Made by a program: the position numbers and the translations under genes. Under the pieces are notes generated by a model. It saw only the letters and a list, made by a program, of their open reading frames with translations. It made no database searches and was not told the DNA's origin. Positions 35,753-46,120 of a DNA stretch of 64,000 bases are shown piece after piece (position 1 is the stretch's first letter; every line of letters starts with the position of its first letter). Source of the DNA: Proteiniphilum sp. UBA5267 (GTDB lineage Bacteria; Bacteroidota; Bacteroidia; Bacteroidales; Dysgonomonadaceae). Location of the stretch: positions 74,987 to 138,986 of the forward strand of contig DHTF01000029.1 of NCBI GenBank assembly GCA_002411515.1, given 5' to 3'.

Positions 35753-37117
35753 ATGAAAAAATTATTGTTATCGGGATTCATGGCTATCGCAATGGTCGTT
35801 GGTGTCAACGCCCAGAAGTCCGGCTATGATCCTGTGAAAGCACCCTTCGGACATGGTGAGGACAGTGTAAACTGTCGGCTCAATTTAAGTCTTATGCAGA
35901 CTTCGGCCAAAGCTGAAGCATATGACAGTGCGCTCAAACCCTGGATGGATGTTTACGAGAATTGTCCGGCATCAAGCAAGAATATCTACATCTACGGACC
36001 GCGCATCTTCAAGGCACTCTACGGAACGGCTACAGATGCAGCCAAGAAGAAAGAGTATCTCGACAAAACCCTGGAAATTTACGACACCCGGCTCAAGTAT
36101 TTTGGTGAAGATGATGCAAGAGGAACTATCCTGGCATACAAAGTTTATGATTACATGGAGCTGATGGGTGAAAAAACCGATCAGTCGGTCGTATACCAAT
36201 GGTTGGGTGAAGCGATCAATGAAATGAAAGGGAACATGAGCCCACTCGATGCTTATTCCTATTACATGGTGGCTTCGCTGAGTCAGTACCTGAACGATAA
36301 CAGCAAAAAAGATCAATACCTAAAAGACTATTTTACGGTTGTTGGTTATGTTGATCTGGCAATAGCTCAAGCAAAGAGCGCCAACGATCAGGCCAATGCC
36401 GATTACCTGGGTATGGTGAAAGATGGTATTGTCAAGGGCTTTGTCAACAGCGGCGCCGGTGACTGCAAGACACTGACCGAGTATTATGCCGACCAGGTGG
36501 AACCAAACAAAGCAAATAAAGAGTTTCTGAATGAAGTGATCAACGCCTTGGGCTCTGTAGGTTGCTCTGAAACCGATCTTTATTTTACCGCTTCTGAGTA
36601 TCTTTACCACCTTGAGCCTTCTGCTGGTGCAGCCATTGGTTTGGCAAACAAGAGCCTCAGAGATAAGGATTACGAAACCGCATTGAAGTATTATGAACAA
36701 GCTGCGGAATTGGAGACTGACAAAAGTAAGGCTTCTGACTACATGATGCAGTTGGCAGGTATCTTCTCCAACCAACGTAATTTTGCCAAAGCAAGAGAGG
36801 CTGCCAATGATGCACTGAATTATAATCCAGCCAATGGAGAAGCTTACATACTTATCGCGCAGCTCTATGCCAGCTCAGCAAACAACATTTTCTCTGAACC
36901 TGAGAAAGCAGGATTGGTGTACCTGGCAGCCGTAGACAAACTACAGAAAGCAAGGGCCGTAGACCCCAGTGTAGCTGCAAAGGCAAACAGCCTGATCAAC
37001 CGTTATTCTGCTGCTTTTATGGACACGGAGACCGCCTTTATGATGGGATTCAAAGCGGGAGAATCGGTATTTATCCCAGGATGGATTGGTGAAAATACGA
37101 CAATCCGTTTACGATAA
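35753..37117 (+). CDS. Periplasmic tetratricopeptide-repeat protein
   Basis: A 454-residue protein with a signal peptide (MKKLLLSGFMAIAMVVGVNAQ) followed by alpha-helical repeats. Clear TPR-like units are in the C-terminal half (ETALKYYEQAAELE; FAKAREAANDALNYNPANGEAYILIAQLY). It probably scaffolds envelope proteins. No catalytic motif is seen. It starts 107 bp after the outer-membrane protein gene and its stop is 18 bp before the preferred start of the LptC-like gene. Confidence 0.8.
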   Translation: MKKLLLSGFMAIAMVVGVNAQKSGYDPVKAPFGHGEDSVNCRLNLSLMQTSAKAEAYDSALKPWMDVYENCPASSKNIYIYGPRIFKALYGTATDAAKKKEYLDKTLEIYDTRLKYFGEDDARGTILAYKVYDYMELMGEKTDQSVVYQWLGEAINEMKGNMSPLDAYSYYMVASLSQYLNDNSKKDQYLKDYFTVVGYVDLAIAQAKSANDQANADYLGMVKDGIVKGFVNSGAGDCKTLTEYYADQVEPNKANKEFLNEVINALGSVGCSETDLYFTASEYLYHLEPSAGAAIGLANKSLRDKDYETALKYYEQAAELETDKSKASDYMMQLAGIFSNQRNFAKAREAANDALNYNPANGEAYILIAQLYASSANNIFSEPEKAGLVYLAAVDKLQKARAVDPSVAAKANSLINRYSAAFMDTETAFMMGFKAGESVFIPGWIGENTTIRLR

Positions 37118-37135
37118 TAATTGAACCGAATCGTG

Positions 37136-37789
37136 TTGAAAAAACAACACAACATATCTATTGCAAGAAACATAACGACCACGTTCGTGGTGGTTATGTT
37201 TCTTTTTTTTCTATCGTGCCGCGATAAGAACAAAAATCTGGTGGCCATTGCCTACGATCCCGAGGTTGTGCCTACGATGATCACCGACACGGTAACCACT
37301 CTGATATCCGACTCTGGTATTACACGCTACAAGCTGATGACCGATGTATGGAAGGTCTTCGACAAAGCAAAGGAACCCTACTGGTTCTTTCCTGAAGGAA
37401 TCCATCTGGAACGATTTACTTCCGATTTCAACATTGAGGCCACAGTTTTTGCCGATACCGCCTGGTATTTCAGCAATAAAGATCTGTGGCGACTTAAAAA
37501 GAATGTGCATATCGAAAACATGAAGGGGGAGGTATTCGATAGCGACGAGATTTTTTGGGACCAGAAGAAAGAACGCGTTTACTCCGACAAGTATATCGAA
37601 ATTAAAAGAGGGGTGACCGAAATAAAAGGATATGGTTTTGAATCGAATCAGGCTATGACCGATTACCGCATTTTCAGACCACATGACGGCAAGTTACCTT
37701 TTTCCGACGAGGTAGAGTCTGATTCGCTGCAGAACGATTCCTTGCCAGATGCCGGAAAGAAAGTGCTTTTACCCGCTTCTAAAACATAA
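37136..37789 (+). CDS. lptC: LptC-like LPS-transport lipoprotein
   Basis: A protein of about 217 residues with a lipoprotein-type N-terminus (basic KKQHN, hydrophobic TTTFVVVMFLFF, lipobox LSC with Cys28). A region with beta-jellyroll-like repeats follows (FNIEATVFADTAWYF; VHIENMKGEVFDSDEIFWDQ; YIEIKRGVTEIKGYGFESNQ), characteristic of LptC/DUF1239. It would bridge LPS between the inner-membrane LptBFG and periplasmic LptA. No ATG is available before the membrane segment; the TTG at 37136 giving M-KKQHN is preferred, with GTG 37133 and TTG 37121 as alternatives. It overlaps no neighbour. Confidence 0.75.
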   Translation: MKKQHNISIARNITTTFVVVMFLFFLSCRDKNKNLVAIAYDPEVVPTMITDTVTTLISDSGITRYKLMTDVWKVFDKAKEPYWFFPEGIHLERFTSDFNIEATVFADTAWYFSNKDLWRLKKNVHIENMKGEVFDSDEIFWDQKKERVYSDKYIEIKRGVTEIKGYGFESNQAMTDYRIFRPHDGKLPFSDEVESDSLQNDSLPDAGKKVLLPASKT

Positions 37790-37802
37790 TTCAAAGCAAA
37801 AC

Positions 37803-39071
37803 ATGTCAGACTCAGTACTGATAGGATGGTGGATTACTTTGTTTTTGTCTGTTTTTTTTTCAGGCACAGAAGTGGCGTTTGTTTCTTCCGATAAACTACA
37901 GTATGCTGTCCGGAAGAAATCCACTGGAGGCTATCACTACATGCTGAACAGCATTTATGGCCATCCACGTCAGTTCCTGGGGACCCTAATGGTTTGGAAA
38001 GTGACTCTGCTGGTGCTGTTTGTCTATCTCTCCTATCTGATAATCTCTCCTCAACTCTCGATGCGTCTGGAGAGTGAGTTGCTGGTGATGTTGATTTTCA
38101 TCGTGACATTGAGCTTACTGATGCTGTTGATGGATGAATTTTTGCCTCGCATTTTTTTTCAAAAGAATGCCAATTTTTGGGTAAGCCTGTTTGTGATTCC
38201 CGCCTTCATCTGTTACATCCTGATGTATCCCGTAGCAAGGTTGTTTTTGTGGGTATCGAAAGGTATACTCCAACTGTTTGGTCTCCACGATCAGCGTAAC
38301 GACAAAGAAATATTCAGTAGAATTGATCTGGATACCTATGTGAGGCAAAGTCTGGATGATATGTCGAAGGAGAGCGAGGTGGATTCGGAAATGAAAATTT
38401 TCCGCAATGCGCTCGACTTCTCCTCCACGAAAATAAGGGACTGCATGGTGCCACGCGCCGACATTGTGGCTGTAAGTATCGATACCAGCCTCGATATCCT
38501 GAAAGAGAAGTTTATTGAGACCGGCATCTCAAGGATTCTGGTATTCAAAAATGACATCGACAACATCGTGGGTTATATTCACATGTGGGAAATATTCAAT
38601 AAACCAAGCGACTGGACCCAAAATGTCGCCACCATTTCATTTGTCCCTGAGAGCATGCCTGCAAACCAGCTTATGAGCGACCTGATGCAGCAACGAAAAA
38701 GCATAGCTGTGGTGGTCGATGAGTTTGGCGGTACCTCGGGCATTGTGACCATGGAAGATCTGGTGGAAGAAATATTCGGGGAGATTGAGGATGAATATGA
38801 CGTGGAATCGAAATTCGTTAAGCCGGAAGGAGAAGGTGAGTACGTGCTTTCGGGGCGCGTAGAAATAGACCATCTGAACGAAGTTTATGGTCTTGATATT
38901 CCCGAATCGGATGATTACTCTACCGTTGCCGGTTACCTGCTCCACCACACCCAACGTTTCCCAAAAACTTATGAAACGGTAATCATCGGGAAATATACCT
39001 TTAAAATACTGAAAGTTACTGCACGAAAGATAGAGGTCGTGCGTCTCATCGTGCAGCAAGCCACGGTGTAG
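37803..39071 (+). CDS. CNNM/CorC-family (HlyC/GldE-like) membrane protein with CBS pair
   Basis: A 422-residue protein. The N-terminal CNNM transmembrane domain has four hydrophobic segments (about 5-180; FFSGTEVAFVSSDK is the family signature). Two CBS domains follow (about 205-330; MVPRADIVAV, then VVVDEFGGTSGIVTMEDLVEEIFG) and then a CorC_HlyC C-terminal domain. Relatives export Mg2+/Co2+; GldE in gliding Bacteroidetes is a homologue. The ATG at 37803 lies 13 bp after the LptC-like stop; an earlier in-frame ATG at 37749 inside lptC is unlikely. Confidence 0.88.
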   Translation: MSDSVLIGWWITLFLSVFFSGTEVAFVSSDKLQYAVRKKSTGGYHYMLNSIYGHPRQFLGTLMVWKVTLLVLFVYLSYLIISPQLSMRLESELLVMLIFIVTLSLLMLLMDEFLPRIFFQKNANFWVSLFVIPAFICYILMYPVARLFLWVSKGILQLFGLHDQRNDKEIFSRIDLDTYVRQSLDDMSKESEVDSEMKIFRNALDFSSTKIRDCMVPRADIVAVSIDTSLDILKEKFIETGISRILVFKNDIDNIVGYIHMWEIFNKPSDWTQNVATISFVPESMPANQLMSDLMQQRKSIAVVVDEFGGTSGIVTMEDLVEEIFGEIEDEYDVESKFVKPEGEGEYVLSGRVEIDHLNEVYGLDIPESDDYSTVAGYLLHHTQRFPKTYETVIIGKYTFKILKVTARKIEVVRLIVQQATV

Positions 39072-39207
39072 CACTGCTGGTTTTAACATGGCATGACCAT
39101 ACTTTTCCCCAAAAAAATATCTTTATCTGCTTTATTTTTACTAACTTCGTGCCCTTATTTGAATCGATTTACTTTTTAACGTTTAAACAGAACTAAAAAA
39201 TAGTTAA

Positions 39208-41337
39208 ATGGCTACTTTACAGAAGATTAGAGACAAAGGGACACTGCTGGTGATCGTTATTGGCGCGGCACTGCTGGCCTTTGTTTTGGGAGACTTGTTC
39301 ACTTCAGGTACCACGTTGTTTGGAAAAGCACGCGACAAGGCATTCGTGGTAAACGGCGAAGTGATATCTACGCAGCAATATGCCGATAAGATTACTGAAT
39401 TCGAAGAATTCCAGAAGATGATCAGCGGCCAGTCCTCACTCGATGAGAACACCACTTCGCAAATTCGCGAAGCGGTATACCAGCAGATGGTGCGCCAACG
39501 GTTGCTCGATGATCAGACAAAAGAACTGGGTCTCACAGTGACCAAGGCAGAACTGAACGACCTGGTGCATGGTGAAAATATCTCGCCGGTATTGCAGCAA
39601 CTCCCCTTCTTCCTTGATCCGCAAACCGGCATGTTTAGCCGCAGCGCATTGATCGAGTTCATCAATACCATCAACATGCCAAGCCCCGGTCCGCAGGAAC
39701 AGGAATTGGTCAACCGGTATAAGAAGCTCTGGTTGTTCATGGAGGAGATGGTACGTACGCAAAGACTGGAAGAAAAATATATCTCAATGCTCTCTAACGC
39801 GTTGATTGTAAACGATACGGAGGCCAAGACTTCCTTCGACCTTTCACAGCAGAATGCCGATATAGCCTATGCCATGCAAAGTTATTTTAGCATTCCAGAT
39901 TCTTCTGTAACCGTAACCGATAAAGAGATACAGGATTACTATAATGCGCACAAAGCATCATTCAAGCTGGAAGCACCTCTGGTGAAGTTGTCCTACTTCT
40001 CCAAAGAAATTGTTCCCAGCAGCGAAGATTTTGCTGACGTGGAAGCTGAATCAAGAAAAGCCTTCACCGAATTGCAAAATGCAAACAACCCGATGAGTGT
40101 GGTAGCTGATTATTCCGATACACCTTACCGTGATGTGTTTGTGAGTGAGTTCATGCTGACTCCCTCTCAGATTGAGTTTGTACGGAATGCTGCCCTCAAC
40201 GAGATCGCCGGTCCCAAACGTGAAGGCGATGCTTTTCAGATCATCAAACTCATCGACAAGACGGTTGCTCCTGACTCAGTCCGGCTCCGTATGATGGCCA
40301 TACCCGATGCCTCCATGGTGGGACAAGATTCTGTCGTTACCAATTTTGTGGACAGCATTTATGGCCTGCTGCAGAGCGGAAGTGCTTTTGCCGAGGTGGC
40401 AAACAGTCTCAATCCGAACTCCAACGGTGGCGAAGTAGGCTGGGCCCGCGAGATCGATCTTAGTCAAATGGGTGCGGGTTTGGTGCAGGCTGCTTTCAAT
40501 ACACCGGTGGGACAACCAGTGAAGGTCTCTGTTCCGGGGCAGCAACTGATCCTGCAGGTGGAAGAGCGAACAACACCAGTCAATAAATACAAAGTAGCAC
40601 TGATTAACATGCCGGTAGTTGCCAGCGAGAAAACCTCCAACAACATCGATAACGAATTGAATCAATTTGTCTCTGCACCCGATGTGGAAACAAAATTCAA
40701 CGAGCTGGCATCGGAAAAAGGATACATGGTGATGCCGAATGTCACGGTGTCGGCCAACGACTTCTCGTTACTTCAGATACCCGGATCGCGCCAGATCATT
40801 ACTTGGGCAGCCAACGAAAAAAACCGTGGAGCGGTGAAGAAATTCGATCTCACCAACCTGCGTGTCATCGCACGTACGGAGCAGCTCATTCCGGCAGGTA
40901 CCGCGCCGTTGTCTGAGGTCTCCCCTGGCATCCGTACGCAGTTGCTGAATGAGAAGAAAGCAGGAAAAATAATCACCGATCTGCAGGCACAAAACCTGAC
41001 GTCGCTCGATACATATGCAGCCGCCATGAAGGGTACCACAGATACCGTTCGTTTTGTCAACTTCACCACTCGCAACATCACCGGTTTGGGTGTTGAACCC
41101 GTTTTGAACGCCGTATCTGCCACTGCACCCCTCAATAAGGTGATTGGCCCCATGAAAGGGAATATGGGCGTTTATGTGACCCAGGTAGTGAATCGCACAG
41201 AGGGAACGGAAACATACGATGCCAAAACACAGAAGATGAGCATGCTCAACAACAATGCTTATCGGCTGCAGATGCAATCTATTGAAGTGTTAAAAGATAA
41301 GCTTGGTGTGGAAGACAATCGTTTTAAATTCTTCTGA
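39208..41337 (+). CDS. PpiD/SurA-like periplasmic peptidyl-prolyl isomerase foldase
   Basis: A 709-residue protein with one N-terminal membrane anchor (TLLVIVIGAALLAFVLGDLF, about 12-31). A SurA-type N-terminal chaperone region follows (about 40-200; IREAVYQQMVRQRLLDDQTKELGLTVT) with a parvulin-like rotamase segment near residues 350-460 (FAEVANSLNPNSNGGEVGW). It folds envelope proteins at the periplasmic face of the inner membrane. It closes the envelope cluster and is followed by a strong terminator. Parvulin activity cannot be judged from sequence alone. Confidence 0.88.
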   Translation: MATLQKIRDKGTLLVIVIGAALLAFVLGDLFTSGTTLFGKARDKAFVVNGEVISTQQYADKITEFEEFQKMISGQSSLDENTTSQIREAVYQQMVRQRLLDDQTKELGLTVTKAELNDLVHGENISPVLQQLPFFLDPQTGMFSRSALIEFINTINMPSPGPQEQELVNRYKKLWLFMEEMVRTQRLEEKYISMLSNALIVNDTEAKTSFDLSQQNADIAYAMQSYFSIPDSSVTVTDKEIQDYYNAHKASFKLEAPLVKLSYFSKEIVPSSEDFADVEAESRKAFTELQNANNPMSVVADYSDTPYRDVFVSEFMLTPSQIEFVRNAALNEIAGPKREGDAFQIIKLIDKTVAPDSVRLRMMAIPDASMVGQDSVVTNFVDSIYGLLQSGSAFAEVANSLNPNSNGGEVGWAREIDLSQMGAGLVQAAFNTPVGQPVKVSVPGQQLILQVEERTTPVNKYKVALINMPVVASEKTSNNIDNELNQFVSAPDVETKFNELASEKGYMVMPNVTVSANDFSLLQIPGSRQIITWAANEKNRGAVKKFDLTNLRVIARTEQLIPAGTAPLSEVSPGIRTQLLNEKKAGKIITDLQAQNLTSLDTYAAAMKGTTDTVRFVNFTTRNITGLGVEPVLNAVSATAPLNKVIGPMKGNMGVYVTQVVNRTEGTETYDAKTQKMSMLNNNAYRLQMQSIEVLKDKLGVEDNRFKFF

Positions 41338-41371
41338 TCCTCCTCCCAATCTTTGTCCGTAGTTAGTATAG

Positions 41372-41409
41372 AAAAGAGGTGACCTCACAACTGTGAAGTC
41401 ACCTCTTTT
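41372..41409 (+). terminator. Terminator of the envelope cluster
   Basis: AAAAGAGGTGAC pairs perfectly with GTCACCTCTTTT across a 14-base loop that itself contains CACA/TGTG; it lies 34 bp after the foldase stop. Confidence 0.88.
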
Positions 41410-41466
41410 GGCGTTTGGATTAAAAAAATGTGGAGTATGCCTGTCGCACATTAAACAGGGAATAAA

Positions 41467-41507
41467 AAAGAGAGGTTGTCTCTTTTTTATGCAGGGACAA
41501 CCTCTTT
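41467..41507 (-). terminator. Terminator of the PPi-phosphofructokinase gene
   Basis: On the minus strand AGAGGTTGTC (complement of 41496-41505) pairs with GACAACCTCT (complement of 41471-41480), followed by CTTTTTTATT. It sits 25 bp after the stop and faces the terminator of the convergent envelope cluster. Confidence 0.8.
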
Positions 41508-41531
41508 ACTTATTTTTGGTTCAAGTGATCG

Positions 41532-43193
41532 TTACCACCCGATTGTGCCGTTTTGTTCCAGCTGCAATGTTCTGCTTGGCTGGTCGCACACTTCCGTAGG
41601 CCCGAAGTACTGGATAGGGCCGGGGTATACATAATCGGTTTCAATGGCCCATTTCTCACGCTGGCTTTCGAAGTACCGGAAGGGAGCTCCATCCAGTTCC
41701 ACAAGTGCCTTCTGAATGACCGGTTTCATCTCGCCGTGGCGACGCTCCATGTTCATCATCATGGTGATGGGTATGCCACCAGCGATCCATTCGGCTGCAG
41801 GGCGGGTAGTATTCTGTACCGAGGACATATAGCCGGTCTTGCCGGCAGCAATGAGCATAGATGCTGTGTAGCCTATTGAATAACAGTAGTCGGCGTCATA
41901 GTTCGACGGGGCAGCACAACGACCTTCATATCCGAAGAAATGGGTGATGGTGGCAAATTTGCCTTTGTACTTGCCCTCTTTGGCCCATTGGTCGAGCCGA
42001 TTCTTTACCATCTCAGCCAGCAGCTTTTCAGTTTCAATCAGTGACACCTGTACGTTGCCATGCGGGTCGCGGTCGAGCGTAAGCTGACGGGCCACCGTTT
42101 CGGGGAGGCTGGCATAGATGTCGGCATTCTCTTGGGAGAGCTTGCTGATGATGTAATCGCGTTTCCCGGAGCGGCGTACCAGGTCGAACTCTTCCTGATT
42201 GTGTGCGAGGAAATCGTTCAGTTCGCTGATCAGCTTCTTCATGGCAGGAATGAACTCGATGAGTCCCTCGGGAATAATCACCGTGCCGAAATTCAATCCT
42301 TTTTCGGCTCTTTGGCTAATGACGCCTGCGATGTAATCGATGATGCCGTCGAGTGATTGTTCTTTAGCAGCCACCTCTTCCGAGACGAGGCAGATGTTGG
42401 GGTGTGTTTGCAGGGCACATTCCAAAGCGATGTGCGATGCGGAGCGGCCCATCACCTTGATGAAGTGCCAGTATTTGCGGGCCGAGTTGCAGTCGCGTTG
42501 AATGTTACCGATGAGTTCGGAATAGACCTTACAGGCAGTATCGAAACCGAATGAAGTTTCGATCTGCTCATTCTTGAGATCCCCGTCAATGGTTTTAGGG
42601 CATCCGATAACCTGTACGCCGGCATTGATGGCGGCATAATATTCTGCCAGCACACAAGCGTTTGTATTGGAGTCATCACCGCCGATGATCACCAGAGCCT
42701 TGATGTCGAGCTCTTTCAATATTTCCAGTCCCTTGTCGAACTGTTCCTTTGTTTCCAGTTTGGTTCTGCCTGAGCCAATGATATCGAATCCACCCGTATT
42801 GCGGTATTCGTCGATGATGTCACCAGTGAGTTCCTTGTACTCGTGGTTGATGAGACCGGCGGGACCCAGAATAAAACCATAGAGTTTACCGTCTGGGTGA
42901 AGCCGTTTCACGCCATCATAGATCCCGGAAATTACATTGTGTCCGCCGGGAGCTTGACCGCCCGATAGGATCACGCCCACGTTCATCGGTTTATCCATTC
43001 CGGGTATGCCGGTTGTTTCGGTGAACTTCACAATGGGCATTCCGTATGTGTTGGGAAAGAGCCGTTGGATTTCCTGCTGGTCGCGTACCGATTCGGTGGC
43101 GGTTCCCTCTTCAATTTTCACATTGCCATTCAATCCTGCGGGTACTTTGGGTTCATAGCTTGCCCGTGCAACCTGTAAAGCGCTTTTTGTCAT
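41532..43193 (-). CDS. pfp: Pyrophosphate-dependent 6-phosphofructokinase
   Basis: A 553-residue long-form phosphofructokinase. The donor-site motif is GGDDSNTNA (the Asp replacing Gly of ATP-dependent enzymes marks PPi use), preceded by [11 protein letters not shown]. Substrate-binding [22 protein letters not shown] and the catalytic [11 protein letters not shown] complete the site. It reversibly phosphorylates fructose-6-P with pyrophosphate, saving ATP in anaerobic glycolysis/gluconeogenesis. It diverges from sucA. Confidence 0.95.
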   Translation of the reverse strand: MTKSALQVARASYEPKVPAGLNGNVKIEEGTATESVRDQQEIQRLFPNTYGMPIVKFTETTGIPGMDKPMNVGVILSGGQAPGGHNVISGIYDGVKRLHPDGKLYGFILGPAGLINHEYKELTGDIIDEYRNTGGFDIIGSGRTKLETKEQFDKGLEILKELDIKALVIIGGDDSNTNACVLAEYYAAINAGVQVIGCPKTIDGDLKNEQIETSFGFDTACKVYSELIGNIQRDCNSARKYWHFIKVMGRSASHIALECALQTHPNICLVSEEVAAKEQSLDGIIDYIAGVISQRAEKGLNFGTVIIPEGLIEFIPAMKKLISELNDFLAHNQEEFDLVRRSGKRDYIISKLSQENADIYASLPETVARQLTLDRDPHGNVQVSLIETEKLLAEMVKNRLDQWAKEGKYKGKFATITHFFGYEGRCAAPSNYDADYCYSIGYTASMLIAAGKTGYMSSVQNTTRPAAEWIAGGIPITMMMNMERRHGEMKPVIQKALVELDGAPFRYFESQREKWAIETDYVYPGPIQYFGPTEVCDQPSRTLQLEQNGTIGW

Positions 43194-43250
43194 AGAGTTG
43201 ATTTTTATGATGATTTGTTTCTGTTAATGCAGATCATTCAATTTGGGCAT

Positions 43251-43258
43251 CAAAAATA
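43251..43258 (-). promoter_or_regulatory. Putative -7 promoter motif of pfp
   Basis: The minus strand reads TATTTTTG, matching TAnnTTTG, 57 bp upstream of the pfp ATG within the pfp/sucA divergent region. Confidence 0.45.
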
Positions 43259-43384
43259 ACATTTTTTCGGGACATAGAGAAATGAAGCAAACTGTAAATA
43301 TACTCATTTCAACGAAAAGTATGGGATTGAATGAACAATTTAGCTGTCTTTTCGATTTATATCAAAATGATGAAGAATTGACCG

Positions 43385-46108
43385 ATGAATGCCCAAAACA
43401 AATTCAGTGCAATGGATATGGAAGCCATCGAGGCTTTATACCAAAAATATAAAGAAAATCCGGATGGTGTAGATGAAAGCTTCCGCTACTTTTTTCAGGG
43501 ATTTGATTTAGCCACGTCACACTTTCCGATAAAGCCTATGGATGGAAAAGCTACTTTGGAGCATTCTCCCAAAGAGTTGTCCGTCATGCGGCTGATCACG
43601 GCATACAGGCGTCGTGGCCACCTTTTTACCAAAACCAATCCGGTACGTACCCGGCGCAGCTATACCCCTACGTTGGAGATAGAAAATTTCGACCTGACAA
43701 AGGATGATCTGGATACTGTTTTCGAAGCAGGTAAGGAGATTGGCATTGGCAGAGCAACCCTGAGAGACATTGTGGCGCATCTCGATGAAACCTATTGTAA
43801 ATCCATCGGGGTTGAATACCGGTATATGACCAAACCCGAGGTCGTGCGATGGCTGCAGGAGAAAATGGAAGGTTCACGAAATCAGGAATCATACTCCAAA
43901 GAAAAAAAGTTGCGTATCCTGGACCGGCTGATAGAGGCTTCCGGCTTTGAGGATTACCTGCACAAGAAGTTTGTGGGGCAGAAGCGTTTCTCCCTTGAGG
44001 GTTCGGAGTCGATTATCCCTGCATTGGATGCAATCATTGCGCATGGCAAAGATTATGATGTGAACGAGATTGTGATCGGTATGGCGCACAGGGGACGATT
44101 GAACGTGCTCACCAACATCATGAGAAAACCTTATGCGCAGGTTTTTCGTGAGTTCAATGCCCACAATTACAAGGAGGAGATCAAATATGGCGATGTAAAA
44201 TATCATCTGGGATACAACAGTACCATCGATTACGAAGGCCGTTCTCTCTCGGTGAGCCTGGCGCCCAATCCTTCTCATCTCGAGGCCGTGGGGCCGGTGA
44301 TGGAGGGTATTGCCCGTGCTAAGCTCGAGAATGAGCATGCTTATCACTACCATGAAGTATTGCCCATTCTGGTGCATGGTGATGCCGCCATTGCAGGGCA
44401 GGGTGTCGTGTATGAAACCATTCAGTTCTCTAAGCTCGAGGGGTATAAAACAGGGGGTACCATCCACATCGTGATCAATAACCAGGTAGGCTTTACCACC
44501 AACTATCTGCAGGCCCGATCCAGTACCTATTGCACCGATGTGGCCAAGGTTACGCAGTCGCCGGTATTCCATGTGAACGGCGACGATATCGAGGCCATGG
44601 TGTACGTGGCCAAGCTGGCACTTGCGTTCCGACAGCAATTTCATATCGATGTATTCATCGACCTCTTATCTTACCGCAAGTACGGGCATAACGAAGGCGA
44701 TGAACCTCGTTTCACCCAGCCTGAGTTGTATGATATCATCGCCAAGCATCAGAATCCACGTGACATCTACGCCCAAAAGCTGCTGGCAGAAGGAGTAATC
44801 ACACCACAAGATCTTGATGCAAAAGTGTCCGGTTTTCATCAGCTGCTGGAGAAGGCACACGAGGAATCGCTGGAGACCGACTTGCTGAATCTGCATCTCT
44901 TTCTAGCCGATCGATTTCCTCAAATTCGTCTGCCGGAAGCGGCCGATTTTGATACAGTTGCCAATACTGCTATTTCTAAAGATCTTTTTCTGCAATTGGC
45001 AAAAAGCATTACATCGCTGCCGGATGATAAAAAGTTTTTCAACAAAACCATCCGTTTATTTCAGCAGCGCTCGGCAATGATCGAGGCTGACACCTACGAT
45101 TGGGCAATGGGTGAGCTAATGGCTTATGCCTCTCTGGCCTGGGAGAAGCACAGTGTGCGACTGAGCGGACAAGATTCTGAGCGGGGCACCTTCTCTCACC
45201 GTCATGCAGAAATTGTGACCGAGGATGGCAAAGACAAATATTTCCCCTTAAAGAGCCTGGGTGGGGAACAGGAGCCCGTACGGGTCTACAACTCACCGCT
45301 CAACGAATATGGGATATTGGGCTTTGAATATGGCTATTCGCTGGCGCACCCCAACGGACTCACCGTGTGGGAGGCACAGTTCGGCGACTTCTATAACGTC
45401 GGCCAGGTGATTGTAGATCAGTATATCTCAGCAGCACAGGAAAAATGGGGATTGAAATCGGGACTGGTCATGTTGTTGCCCCACGGCTACGAGGGGCAGG
45501 GAGCAGAGCACTCAAGTGGACGCCTGGAGCGTTTCCTGAGCTTGTGTGCCAATCTAAATATGCAAGTCGTAAATTGCACCACACCCGCCAACTTCTTTCA
45601 TGTACTGCGTCGTCAACTGCATCGCGATATCAGGGTGCCGTTGATTGTTTTTACCCCCAAGAGCCTGCTGCGTCATCCCGCCTGCATCTCTTCACTGGAT
45701 GATTTTACAGAAGGAGGATTTCGAGAGGTAATGGAGGATGCGTTACTCAGTGATTACACAAAGGTGAAGAGAGTCCTGCTCTGCAGCGGCAAGATATATT
45801 ACGAGCTGGAGGCAGCTCGTGCAGAAGCTCAAACCGAGGAAGTATCGATTATTCGGGTCGAACAGCTTTATCCTTTTCCCGACAGACAGCTTCGCAGTCT
45901 ACTGGGTCGTTATGCCGCCAACCTGGAACTTGTCTGGGTGCAGGAGGAACCAATAAATATGGGCGCCGCATCTTTCGTGCGAGAGCGGTTGAGCGATTTG
46001 TCACTGCAGGTGATCAGCCGGCCCGCCAGCGGAGTCACAGCCGAGGGATTAACAGCCCTGCACAAGGTCAATCAGGCGCTCATTATTGAGAAATCATTTA
46101 CCCTGTAA
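43385..46108 (+). CDS. sucA: 2-oxoglutarate dehydrogenase E1 component
   Basis: A 907-residue thiamine-diphosphate decarboxylase. The N-terminal helper segment (FSAMDMEAIEALYQKYKENPDGVDESFRYFF in shorter form) precedes the E1 core. The core has GMAHRGRLNVL (about 233-243), HGDAAIAGQGVVYE, NNQVGFTT and YRKYGHNEGDEPRFTQP. A transketolase-like pyrimidine domain (LPHGYEGQGAEHSS) and a C-terminal domain follow. It decarboxylates 2-oxoglutarate and succinylates E2. It is followed after 12 bp by the E2 gene; no dihydrolipoamide dehydrogenase (E3) gene is adjacent. An intact enzyme of this type is unexpected in a strict anaerobe. Confidence 0.95.
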   Translation: MNAQNKFSAMDMEAIEALYQKYKENPDGVDESFRYFFQGFDLATSHFPIKPMDGKATLEHSPKELSVMRLITAYRRRGHLFTKTNPVRTRRSYTPTLEIENFDLTKDDLDTVFEAGKEIGIGRATLRDIVAHLDETYCKSIGVEYRYMTKPEVVRWLQEKMEGSRNQESYSKEKKLRILDRLIEASGFEDYLHKKFVGQKRFSLEGSESIIPALDAIIAHGKDYDVNEIVIGMAHRGRLNVLTNIMRKPYAQVFREFNAHNYKEEIKYGDVKYHLGYNSTIDYEGRSLSVSLAPNPSHLEAVGPVMEGIARAKLENEHAYHYHEVLPILVHGDAAIAGQGVVYETIQFSKLEGYKTGGTIHIVINNQVGFTTNYLQARSSTYCTDVAKVTQSPVFHVNGDDIEAMVYVAKLALAFRQQFHIDVFIDLLSYRKYGHNEGDEPRFTQPELYDIIAKHQNPRDIYAQKLLAEGVITPQDLDAKVSGFHQLLEKAHEESLETDLLNLHLFLADRFPQIRLPEAADFDTVANTAISKDLFLQLAKSITSLPDDKKFFNKTIRLFQQRSAMIEADTYDWAMGELMAYASLAWEKHSVRLSGQDSERGTFSHRHAEIVTEDGKDKYFPLKSLGGEQEPVRVYNSPLNEYGILGFEYGYSLAHPNGLTVWEAQFGDFYNVGQVIVDQYISAAQEKWGLKSGLVMLLPHGYEGQGAEHSSGRLERFLSLCANLNMQVVNCTTPANFFHVLRRQLHRDIRVPLIVFTPKSLLRHPACISSLDDFTEGGFREVMEDALLSDYTKVKRVLLCSGKIYYELEAARAEAQTEEVSIIRVEQLYPFPDRQLRSLLGRYAANLELVWVQEEPINMGAASFVRERLSDLSLQVISRPASGVTAEGLTALHKVNQALIIEKSFTL

Positions 46109-46120
46109 TTACAACATATT

